Source of the DNA: CAISIP01 sp043759735
GTDB taxonomy: Bacteria; Pseudomonadota; Gammaproteobacteria; Burkholderiales; Burkholderiaceae_C
Assembly (NCBI GenBank): GCA_043759735.1
Contig: JAYUQC010000070.1
Location: 27,553 to 91,552 of the forward strand
Reading direction: 5' to 3'
Length of the DNA: 64,000 nt
In this document: positions 8,476-15,900 of the stretch, piece by piece
Position numbering within the stretch: the stretch's first letter is position 1
How the letters are laid out: the number at the start of each line of letters is the position of its first letter
Made by a program: the position numbers and the translations under genes
The notes under the pieces: generated by a model
Database searches by the model: none
The model's input: only the letters and a program-made list of their open reading frames with translations
Told to the model about the DNA's origin: nothing

Positions 8476-9718
8476 GCCTGCGGCTGCGGACCGACCGGGC
8501 CGGGTCGCGTTTGTTCTCAAGGGGTACCCGAGGCTGTCGGAGACTTTTATCGCGCAGGAGATCGCCGCACTCGAGCAACGCGGTCTGTCGATCCTGATCG
8601 TGTCGCTGCGTCTGCCGACGGACAAGCAGGTACATGCTATCCATGCCAGCATCCGCGCGCCCTTGCTGTATCTGCCTGAATACCTGCGCGACGACCCCCT
8701 GCGGGTGCTGCGAGCCTGGTGGAAGGTGCGCCGCAAGCCCGGATACACGCTTTCGTGGCGGCAATGGATGCAGGATTTTTGGCGCGACAGAAGCGCCAAC
8801 CGAGCTCGGCGCTTCGGGCAGGCGCTGGTATTGGCGGCCGAATTGCCGGCCGACGTGGTGCGACTGCACGCCCACTTCCTGCATACACCGGCATCGGTGG
8901 TGCGGTACTGTGCCACGGTCTGCGGGCTGCCATGGTCGGGCTCGGCCCATGCCAAGGACATCTGGACTACGCCAGAGTGGGAGTTGCGCGAAAAGCTCGC
9001 ATCCTGCGACTGGCTGGTGACGTGTACCGCGACCAATCGCAACTACCTGGCCAGCCTGGCGCCGCCTGGGCGGGTTGATCTGGTCTACCATGGTCTGGAC
9101 CTGAGTCGCTTCGCGCACCCGGCCAGCTCCAGAACTTCCCGCGATGGCAGCGCCGCCGGTGATCCGATCATGTTGTTGTCAGTTGGACGCCTGGTCGAGA
9201 AAAAGGGTACCGACGTGCTGCTCGACGCCCTTGCGCGCATGCCCGGCGACCTGCATTGGCGGCTGGTCCACGTTGGCGGTGGTCCACTCGGCAAGGCCTT
9301 GGCGCGGCAGGCGGAGCAACTCGGATTGACCAATCGTATTCAATGGTGCGGCGCCATGGCGCAGGGCCAGTTGCTCGACCTGTACCAATCTGCTGACCTG
9401 TTCGCATTGGCCAGCAAGATTGCGCAGGACGGTGATCGTGATGGACTACCCAATGTGCTGATGGAGGCGCAGAGCCAGGCCATTGCCTGCGTTGCCACGG
9501 ATGTATCGGCGATCCATGAATTGATCATCGACGGCGTGACCGGGGTGCTGGTACCGCCGCAGGACCCACCGGCATTGGCACGCGCACTGCAGCTGCTGAT
9601 GCGCGATCCCGCGCGCCGACGCACGTTGGGTGAGGCGGGGCGTGATCGGGTCACGGCGCAGTTTGGCTTGCAGAGCAATCTGGATCGACTGGCGGTCCGC
9701 TTCGGTCTGCCCGGCTGA
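8432..9718 (+). CDS. Glycosyltransferase family 4 protein
   Basis: GT-B retaining glycosyltransferase. The N-terminal acceptor domain contains FVLKGYPRLSETFIAQEI, typical of exopolysaccharide/colanic-acid type enzymes. The C-terminal GT4 donor domain contains LSVGRLVEKKGTDVLLDAL, an RIQWCGA segment and the E-x7-E-like DGLPNVLMEAQS region. The start is uncertain: GTG at 8432 overlaps the upstream gene by 44 bp, while TTG at 8468 would leave an 8 bp overlap and still precede the first conserved residues. It is convergent with the amidotransferase gene that ends 62 bp downstream. Confidence 0.87.
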   Translation: MTTRHPKRWWRVLAEPAAADRPGRVAFVLKGYPRLSETFIAQEIAALEQRGLSILIVSLRLPTDKQVHAIHASIRAPLLYLPEYLRDDPLRVLRAWWKVRRKPGYTLSWRQWMQDFWRDRSANRARRFGQALVLAAELPADVVRLHAHFLHTPASVVRYCATVCGLPWSGSAHAKDIWTTPEWELREKLASCDWLVTCTATNRNYLASLAPPGRVDLVYHGLDLSRFAHPASSRTSRDGSAAGDPIMLLSVGRLVEKKGTDVLLDALARMPGDLHWRLVHVGGGPLGKALARQAEQLGLTNRIQWCGAMAQGQLLDLYQSADLFALASKIAQDGDRDGLPNVLMEAQSQAIACVATDVSAIHELIIDGVTGVLVPPQDPPALARALQLLMRDPARRRTLGEAGRDRVTAQFGLQSNLDRLAVRFGLPG

Positions 9719-9779
9719 TCGGGCAGCCAGCCCGGCCGCGTGCGGCAAACCTGCTCGCGCGGCGGCGCCGCCACGGCGG

Positions 9780-11669
9780 TTACCGTGCGCTGGCAATGTC
9801 AGCGATCCTGCCGGTATGCTCCAGGCCAGCGATGCACAACATCCGGTGCACCAGGCTGCTGCCCAGGTACTGCGGGTTGCACCTGGCGGCATCCAGCAGG
9901 CGCATCACGGAGATCCGCTCGCGCAACAGGCGGGAGGCCGCGATCAACTGCAATATCTGGTCGCGATTGTTGCGCAGGAAGTGGTGGTAGACCCAGCGAA
10001 AACCCTGCTTGTCGCGCCGCCACTGGGTCGGCAGCGGCACCGGGAATACGCCGCGCAAGGCATGTTTGTTCCACGCGCCGACGAAGCAAGCGCGGTAGCC
10101 GCTGCCCATGTACGGAGCCAGGCGATAGTCCAGCAAGGGACTGCGGTTCTCGATGCCCGACATCATGGCGTTGCGGTCGTTTTGCCACAGCCATTCATGC
10201 AGCCTTCCATGGCTGGCGTCGAGCACCAGCGCGTCGGGAAGACTGCCGTGGAAATCAACCAGCGGGTCGCGCTGGGGCGCGTCGCGCACACCCGGCTGCA
10301 CGAAGGCGTCCAGGTCGAGCGGGTCGTCACGGTTTCGGGTCAGGCCACTGCTGCGTGCCGATACAGGGTGCCCGGTGGCGCCAGCCGCCAGCGCCGCCTG
10401 GACGATCGCCAGCACCTGCGGGTTGTCTGCATTGTCTGCAAGAACCTGGGCGATCCAGGCCTGGTCATCGGCCAATAGCGCGTCATGCGCGGCAAACCGC
10501 AGGTAACGATCCCAGTAGCCGGCAAACACCTCGTCGCCGCCGGTGCCGTCCAGTACTACCGGCACGTCATGGCTGGCGATATGGCCATACAACTGTGGCA
10601 TCGCCAATGCATTGCCGATGAAAGGAAAGGGCTTTTCCTGGTGCCGGCAGACCTGCAGGAAGCCGTCCATGCTGGTGCTACCGTAGTCCAGCGGCAGGTT
10701 GACACTGCGCAGGCCGAGTTGCTCGATGCAGGCCCGGGCAAAACCCGCATCGTCGCTCTTGCCGGCATCGCCGGTGAAACAGGTCACCTGCTCGGTCAGT
10801 CCCTGGTCCGCCAGCACCGATAAAATCAGCGAGCTGTCGACGCCACCGGACAACAGCAAGCCTACCCGGCGGTCCGCTACCAGCCGGGAGCGCACCGCGT
10901 CAGCCACCAGCTCCGCCAGCGACGCAGGATCGCGCTGGCCGGTTTTTACATGCCCTGCCAGATCGAAGTAGGGCTGTTCGCTGCGGCTCCAGCTGGCCAG
11001 GTCCAGCTCCATCGCGCAACCGGCGCGCACCTGGCGGATGCCCTGCAGATGGGTGGCGCCGTCGGCATGCGGAAACGCCCAGCCATCGCGCAGGTAACTG
11101 TCCAGGTCGGTTGCCACCATGCCGGGTCGCCGGCCGAGGTAGAACAGCAGAGCGCCGATTTCGGAGGCCATGCACAGCGTCTGCGCGTCCTGGTAAAAGA
11201 ACAGTGGCTTCTTGCCGTAGCGATCACGCACGGCGGTCAGGCGCTGCCGCCGCTCGTCGAGCAAACACAGCGCCCACATGCCATTGGCCTTGTTCAAGCC
11301 CTGAACGCCGTCATGCGCGAGCAGGCTGAGCAGGACTTCGGTGTCGCCGTCCGTGTCGAATCGGGCGCCGGCGCGGACCAGGCCGGCGCGCAGCTCGCGA
11401 AAATTGTAGATCTCGCCGTTGTAGGCCAGGGTCAGGCCGTCACGCACAAACGGCTGGTCGGAGCGCGCGGTCGGATCCAGGATGGACAGCCGTGTGTGGC
11501 CGACGAATCCGTGTACGTGCGCAGGCCCATCGGACGACGCAACGGCCCAGTCGAACAGGGTGTGCCCGTGGCCGTCCGGACCCCTGTGGCGCAATTGCGC
11601 GGTCGCCGCCTCGGCCCGTGCGCGGTCTATCGGCCGCGACCGCTCGAGAACAAGAAAGATTCCGCACAT
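9780..11669 (-). CDS. asnB: Asparagine synthase (glutamine-hydrolysing) family amidotransferase
   Basis: The N-terminal class II glutaminase domain begins at Met-Cys (MCGIFLVLERS); the Cys at position 2 is the nucleophile after Met removal, which fixes the start at 11669 although the frame is open further upstream. RHRGPDGHG, LSILD and YNGEIYNF follow. The synthetase domain carries the PP-loop LSGGVDSSLI and the GTGGDEVFAGY motif. 629 residues. Enzymes of this family in polysaccharide clusters often amidate or transfer nitrogen to sugar or peptide moieties rather than make free asparagine. It is the only minus-strand gene inside the glycan cluster, divergent from the GT4 gene at 11808. Confidence 0.9.
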   Translation of the reverse strand: MCGIFLVLERSRPIDRARAEAATAQLRHRGPDGHGHTLFDWAVASSDGPAHVHGFVGHTRLSILDPTARSDQPFVRDGLTLAYNGEIYNFRELRAGLVRAGARFDTDGDTEVLLSLLAHDGVQGLNKANGMWALCLLDERRQRLTAVRDRYGKKPLFFYQDAQTLCMASEIGALLFYLGRRPGMVATDLDSYLRDGWAFPHADGATHLQGIRQVRAGCAMELDLASWSRSEQPYFDLAGHVKTGQRDPASLAELVADAVRSRLVADRRVGLLLSGGVDSSLILSVLADQGLTEQVTCFTGDAGKSDDAGFARACIEQLGLRSVNLPLDYGSTSMDGFLQVCRHQEKPFPFIGNALAMPQLYGHIASHDVPVVLDGTGGDEVFAGYWDRYLRFAAHDALLADDQAWIAQVLADNADNPQVLAIVQAALAAGATGHPVSARSSGLTRNRDDPLDLDAFVQPGVRDAPQRDPLVDFHGSLPDALVLDASHGRLHEWLWQNDRNAMMSGIENRSPLLDYRLAPYMGSGYRACFVGAWNKHALRGVFPVPLPTQWRRDKQGFRWVYHHFLRNNRDQILQLIAASRLLRERISVMRLLDAARCNPQYLGSSLVHRMLCIAGLEHTGRIADIASAR

Positions 11670-11807
11670 GGGCTCATTGGGTGTTGCGAGGCCAGAGTCT
11701 TGCTGGCGAAGAGGTCCGGCCGCGATGGACGTGTGCGAGACCAAAGCCGCGGATTGTACGGGCCATACTTTTATCCGAGGCATCATTGCCGGCTCCTACA
11801 ATAGCGC

Positions 11808-12986
11808 ATGCGCATCGCCTTCTACGCGCCGCTGAAGGCGCCGACCCATGGGACCGCATCCGGCGACCGGCGCGTGGCGCGCTTGCTGATGGAAGCGTTG
11901 CGCCTGGCGGGTCATGTGGTCGAGCTGGTTTCGGACTTTCGCAGTTTCGAGGGCGCCGGAGAACCCGCCCGCCAGCAACTCTTGCGCCGGCAAGGACACG
12001 ACATTGCCCGGGGATTGATTGCGCGCTGGCGCGATGACACGACCGGCCAGCGCCCCGAACTCTGGTTCACCTACCACCTGTACTACAAGGCACCGGACTG
12101 GCTGGGCCCTGCGGTCAGCCGGGCGTTGGGTGTTCCCTATGTGGTGGCAGAGGCGTCGCATGCGCCCAAACGCCTGTCGGGTGCCTGGGCACAAGGGCAG
12201 GGCGCCGTACATGACGCGATTCAAGTGGCCGACTTGCTGCTGTGCCCGACCGCCCATGACGTGGCCGGATTGCGATTGGCGGCGCCGCCGCGCACCCGCA
12301 TCGAACGCCTGCCGCCATTTCTTGATCCCGCGCCCTACCAGCGTGCAGCGCGCAAGCGGTCGCTGGTGCGATTGCGCCTGCAGGCGGGCTGTGATCTGGC
12401 GCCGGACCAGCCCTGGATGCTCGTGGCCGCCATGATGCGTCCAGGCGACAAATTGGCGTCCTACGCCTTGCTGGCTCAGACGCTGGCCCTGTTGTCCGAT
12501 CTGCCGTGGCAGCTTCTCGTGGCCGGTGATGGCCCGGCGCGTGCGCAGGTCCAAGCGTTGTTGGCGCAAGCCGCTCCCGGCCGGGTACATTTTCTGGGCG
12601 CGTGTGGCGCGCGCGCGATGGCCGCGTTGTACGCCGCCACTGATCTGTGCATCTGGCCGGCCGTCAACGAGGCCTATGGCATGGCGATGTTGGAGGCACA
12701 GGCAGCGGGATGTCCGGTGGTGTCCTGTGCCACGCGCGGCGTGCCGGATGTGGTGGTTGACGGCAAGACCGGCCTGTTGGCAGACGCTATCGATGCGCAG
12801 TTGCTGGCCGACTGCGCCCGGGCCTTGTTGTCCGATATGCCCCGTCGCAGCGCCATGGGGCTGGCCGCTGCTGAATTCGTCCAACACCAGCGCAGCCTGG
12901 CGCACGCGGCCGTCACGCTGCATCGCTTGTTGGCCGGCTGGGAGAGCCCGGCCCGCAGGTACACACTGGGGACAGCCAACTCATGA
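11808..12986 (+). CDS. Glycosyltransferase family 4 protein
   Basis: Starts MRIAFYAPLKAPTHGTASGDRRVARLL, a typical GT-B N-terminus; the C-terminal half has LLVAGDGPARAQVQALL, VHFLGA and the donor-binding NEAYGMAMLEAQAAGCPVV with its Glu pair. 392 residues. The gene is the first plus-strand cistron after the divergent amidotransferase. Its stop codon (12984-12986) lies inside the first unit of a tandem repeat that separates it from the histidine phosphatase. The substrate cannot be told from sequence. Confidence 0.87.
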   Translation: MRIAFYAPLKAPTHGTASGDRRVARLLMEALRLAGHVVELVSDFRSFEGAGEPARQQLLRRQGHDIARGLIARWRDDTTGQRPELWFTYHLYYKAPDWLGPAVSRALGVPYVVAEASHAPKRLSGAWAQGQGAVHDAIQVADLLLCPTAHDVAGLRLAAPPRTRIERLPPFLDPAPYQRAARKRSLVRLRLQAGCDLAPDQPWMLVAAMMRPGDKLASYALLAQTLALLSDLPWQLLVAGDGPARAQVQALLAQAAPGRVHFLGACGARAMAALYAATDLCIWPAVNEAYGMAMLEAQAAGCPVVSCATRGVPDVVVDGKTGLLADAIDAQLLADCARALLSDMPRRSAMGLAAAEFVQHQRSLAHAAVTLHRLLAGWESPARRYTLGTANS

Positions 12987-13142
12987 GAAAACGCCGGGCC
13001 GCTCCCAAGTTTTCTGGCACCCCCTCGGGGGGCCTGGCGAAGCCAGGGCTGGGGGCGCTCATGAGAAACGCCGGGCCGCTCCCAAGTTTTCTGGCACCCC
13101 CTCGGGGGGCCTGGCGAAGCCAGGGCTGGGGGCGCTCATGAG
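12980..13142 (+). repeat. Tandem GC-rich repeat (two units of 78 and 77 bp) at a stop/start junction
   Basis: Unit 1 (12980-13057) and unit 2 (13058-13134) are identical except for one A. Each begins with the palindrome CTCATGAG, which appears a third time at 13135-13142. The first CTCATGAG contains the TGA stop of the glycosyltransferase and the third contains the ATG start of the phosphatase, so two repeat units appear inserted into what was an ATGA overlap. Each unit carries a perfect hairpin CCTGGC-GAA-GCCAGG (13033-13047 and 13110-13124) and a C-run/G-run pair. The unit start GCCGGGCCGCTCCCAAG is shared with the repeat at 20761. Confidence 0.9.
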
Positions 13143-13752
13143 TGTTCAATTCGGCCTGCTGCGCCATGGCGAAACCAGCTGGAGCCGCGACAAGCGGGTG
13201 CAGGGCCGTACCGATGTTGCCTTGTCTGAGGCGGGTCGGGCTTATCTGGCGGCCCGATCTCTGCCGCTGGCCTGTGCCCGTATGCAGGTGTGGTCGAGTC
13301 CGCTGGCACGATGTACCCAGACCGCCGCGCAATTGCGCTTGTCCCCGGTGGCGATCGAAGCGCGACTGATCGAGATGGCATGGGGCCGCTGGGAGGGGCG
13401 CCGGCTGGCCGACCTGCGCACTGAACTGGGTGATGCAATGGCGCAGAACGAGGCCCGTGGTTGGGATTTCATGGCGCCCGATGGCGAGAGTCCGCGCCAG
13501 GTATGGCAGCGCGTCCGCCCCTGGCTGGCTGAAGTGGCGGCCAACGGCCAACCAACACTGGCCGTCACCCATCGTGGCGTGATGCGGGTGATCTTCGCCA
13601 TGGCCACCGGCTGGGACATGCTGGGCAAACCGCCAGCCCGGCTTGACTGGACGTCGTTGCAGTTGTTTGGACTCGATGCCGGCGGAATGCCGGTTGTGCG
13701 CCAGCTCAATACGGCGCTCGAAACCGCTGGCGACGCCCGGGCGGTGCTGTGA
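13138..13752 (+). CDS. Histidine phosphatase family protein (phosphoglycerate-mutase-like)
   Basis: Branch-1 histidine phosphatase. The catalytic LLRHGET is at residues 7-13, with the phospho-accepting His at 10; SSPLARCTQTA, an acidic IEMAWGRWEG segment and the second His in AVTHRGVMR complete the site. 204 residues. The frame is open through the upstream repeat, but the first ATG after the repeat (13138) gives a protein that begins right at the conserved fold. It overlaps the next gene by GTGA. It probably dephosphorylates a sugar or lipid phosphate intermediate of the cluster; this is inferred from context. Confidence 0.85.
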   Translation: MSVQFGLLRHGETSWSRDKRVQGRTDVALSEAGRAYLAARSLPLACARMQVWSSPLARCTQTAAQLRLSPVAIEARLIEMAWGRWEGRRLADLRTELGDAMAQNEARGWDFMAPDGESPRQVWQRVRPWLAEVAANGQPTLAVTHRGVMRVIFAMATGWDMLGKPPARLDWTSLQLFGLDAGGMPVVRQLNTALETAGDARAVL

Positions 13753-14933
13753 CCGCACCCCGTGTCCTGGTGTATGTACAGCACCTGCTGGGCACCGGCC
13801 ATCTGAAACGGGCGGCGCTGCTGGCCGACGCAATGACCCGTGCCGGCCTGGCCGTTACGCTGGTCAGTGGTGGCCTGCCGGTGCCGGGTCTGGCAGTCAA
13901 CGCCGCGCGGTGGGTGCAGCTGCCACCGGTGGCTGCCGCGGACCCGACTTTCAAGTCGCTGGTCGACGCGCAAGGCCGGCCGGTCGATGACGCGTTCCGG
14001 CAGACCCGTCGCGATCGCCTGTTGACGGTATGGCGTGAGACCGATCCACAGTTGTTGCTGGTGGAGCTGTTTCCTTTCGGGCGTCGCCAGATGCGTTTCG
14101 AGTTGTTGCCGCTACTGGATGCGGCGCGCGCTGCGCCGCATCCGCCGCTGGTTGTGTCGTCGGTGCGCGATGTACTGGGTGGCAACCAGAGCGACCCGCT
14201 GCGGCAGCAGCGCATGCTGGGGCTGTTCGACCAGTATTTCGACCATGTGCTGGTGCATGGGGACCCAACTCTGGTGCCGTTTGAGCGTACGTTTGCCCAT
14301 GTGCGCGAGCTCGGTGCGCGGCTGCACTACACCGGTTATGTGGTCGAGCCGTCATTGCGCATCGACGATGGTCTTGAAGAACAGGCGGACAGCGAGGAGG
14401 AGGTGCTGGTATCGGCCGGTGGTGGCGCCGTAGGTCGGCCGCTGCTCGAGGCGGCCATTCGCGCGCGGCCGATGTCGCGACTGGCCCAGCGGCGCTGGCG
14501 GGTACTGGTCGGTGCAGGCATCGACGATGCCGGGTTCGCCGCCCTTGCGGCGCTTGCAAGCGAACGCAACGGCGCGGGCGCTCTGGTGGAGCGCAACCGC
14601 GCCGATTTCCGGAGCTTGCTGCAGCGCTGCCATGTCTCTGTCAGTCAGGCCGGATACAACACTGTGATGGAAACATTGCAGACCGGGGCGCGTTCGGTGA
14701 TGGTGCCGTTTGCCGGTGGTTCGGAGAGCGAACAGAGCCTGCGTGCGCGGCTATTGGCCGCGCGCGGTTGGATCGACCTGCTGGAGGAGAGGGACCTGAC
14801 TCCCCGGGCTCTTGCGCAGGCGGTCGATCGCGCCGCGGCGCGCGTTGTCGTCGTGCCTGGGCCGGTCCGGATGGACGGGGCCCAAACCAGTGCGCAGCTG
14901 GTCCAACGCATGCTGGCAGCAATGCCGACTTGA
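13749..14933 (+). CDS. Glycosyltransferase, COG4671 family (second copy)
   Basis: Same family as the protein at 7249: VLVYVQHLLGTGHLKRAALLA at the start (Gly-His loop), VSSVRDVLGG, HYTGYVVEP, and the C-terminal VSQAGYNTVMETLQTGARSVMVPF donor-site region. 394 residues. It starts at GTG overlapping the phosphatase stop by 4 bp, so translation is coupled. It is divergent in sequence from its paralogue, which suggests the two add different residues. Confidence 0.85.
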   Translation: MTAPRVLVYVQHLLGTGHLKRAALLADAMTRAGLAVTLVSGGLPVPGLAVNAARWVQLPPVAAADPTFKSLVDAQGRPVDDAFRQTRRDRLLTVWRETDPQLLLVELFPFGRRQMRFELLPLLDAARAAPHPPLVVSSVRDVLGGNQSDPLRQQRMLGLFDQYFDHVLVHGDPTLVPFERTFAHVRELGARLHYTGYVVEPSLRIDDGLEEQADSEEEVLVSAGGGAVGRPLLEAAIRARPMSRLAQRRWRVLVGAGIDDAGFAALAALASERNGAGALVERNRADFRSLLQRCHVSVSQAGYNTVMETLQTGARSVMVPFAGGSESEQSLRARLLAARGWIDLLEERDLTPRALAQAVDRAAARVVVVPGPVRMDGAQTSAQLVQRMLAAMPT

Positions 14934-14943
14934 GACAACATTG

Positions 14944-15714
14944 ATGACCACACACTGGAACCGTTTTTTCGACGAGATTGCGCGCTGGAGCGACAGTGGC
15001 CGGGTAGTCGACTTCTGGTGGCGCGACGACGATGCGAGCCGCGGTGACGCGGCGCTGACGCGCCTGGTTGCGTTGGCGCGATCCGCCCAGGTGCCGCTGG
15101 CATTGGCGCTGATACCCGAGGGCGTGCAGCCGCAAGTCCAGGCCATGGGCGGTGGACTGGTGAGCATCCTGCAGCATGGCGTCGACCACCGTAACCGCGC
15201 GGCGACTGGCGAGAAGAAGACTGAGTTCCCCGCGTTGGAGCCGGTGGCCGACGCGATGGCGCGGCTGCGCCGGGGCCGATTGCAGTTGCACGGAGCGGGT
15301 GCCGTCGCGGTGCTGGTGCCGCCGTGGAACCGGGTGAGTTCGGGTAAGTTGCTGGTGCAACTCGCGCTCGCCGGCTATTGCGGACTGAGCCGGTTTGGCG
15401 CCCGAGGCCCTGCGTCAATGGTGCCAGGTGTGGTGCAGGTCAATACCCATGTGGATCTGATCGACTGGCGCGGCACGCGCGGTTTCGTCGGCGATGCGCT
15501 CGCGCTGCAATCGGCTATTGCCCACCTGCAGGCGCGGCGCGAAGGCCGCGCCGACATGGGCGAAGCAACCGGTTGGCTGAGCCACCATCTGGTGCACGAT
15601 GAGGCTTGCTGGACTTTTCTGGCCCGGTTGTTCGAGCGCACCGGTGCGCGGCATGGGGTGGTCTGGCGCGGCGCAGATGCGTTGTTTCCAACCCTTCAGG
15701 CGCAAGCGCGGTGA
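14944..15714 (+). CDS. Polysaccharide-deacetylase-like protein
   Basis: Probable NodB-homology fold metal-dependent hydrolase. VVDFWWRDDDA near residue 25 supplies the Asp-Asp motif, and QHGVDHRNR near residue 80 matches the H-x3-H metal site pattern; LVPPWNRVS and a C-terminal LSHHLVHDEACWTFLARL helix complete the fold. No signal peptide is present, so it would act in the cytoplasm on a lipid-linked or nucleotide-linked sugar. The ATG at 14944 is used because coding upstream overlaps the glycosyltransferase out of frame. Start 10 bp after the upstream stop: same operon. 256 residues. Confidence 0.75.
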   Translation: MTTHWNRFFDEIARWSDSGRVVDFWWRDDDASRGDAALTRLVALARSAQVPLALALIPEGVQPQVQAMGGGLVSILQHGVDHRNRAATGEKKTEFPALEPVADAMARLRRGRLQLHGAGAVAVLVPPWNRVSSGKLLVQLALAGYCGLSRFGARGPASMVPGVVQVNTHVDLIDWRGTRGFVGDALALQSAIAHLQARREGRADMGEATGWLSHHLVHDEACWTFLARLFERTGARHGVVWRGADALFPTLQAQAR

Positions 15715-15736
15715 CTGTTGTTTTCATGACCGACCG

Positions 15737-15748
15737 GGTATTAATACC
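15737..15748. promoter_or_regulatory. 12-bp perfect palindrome upstream of the importer operon
   Basis: GGTATTAATACC is a perfect AT-centred palindrome in a GC-rich background, 153 bp before the ABC ATPase start. A TATACT (-10-like) lies at 15774-15779. It could be an operator; no known regulator is assigned. Confidence 0.35.
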
Positions 15749-15900
15749 GGGGCATCGACCGAAATCCATCTTCTATACTCGGCCCGGACTGGCGCGGGTG
15801 CGGGCGCCCGAGGGGCTTGACGATACGGCATTCGGAATCGATCGCTGGTGGTCGCAGGCTCAGGTGGGTCAGGGGCAACGGGTGTCACACACAACTGGAC

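Noticed and set aside
12526..13137. N-terminal extension of the histidine phosphatase through the tandem repeats
   Set aside because: The extra residues come from out-of-frame glycosyltransferase sequence and the non-coding repeat; the conserved fold begins at the ATG at 13138.
12980..13142. Tandem repeats as a CRISPR array
   Set aside because: Only two units, no spacers, units contain gene stop/start codons, and no cas genes nearby.
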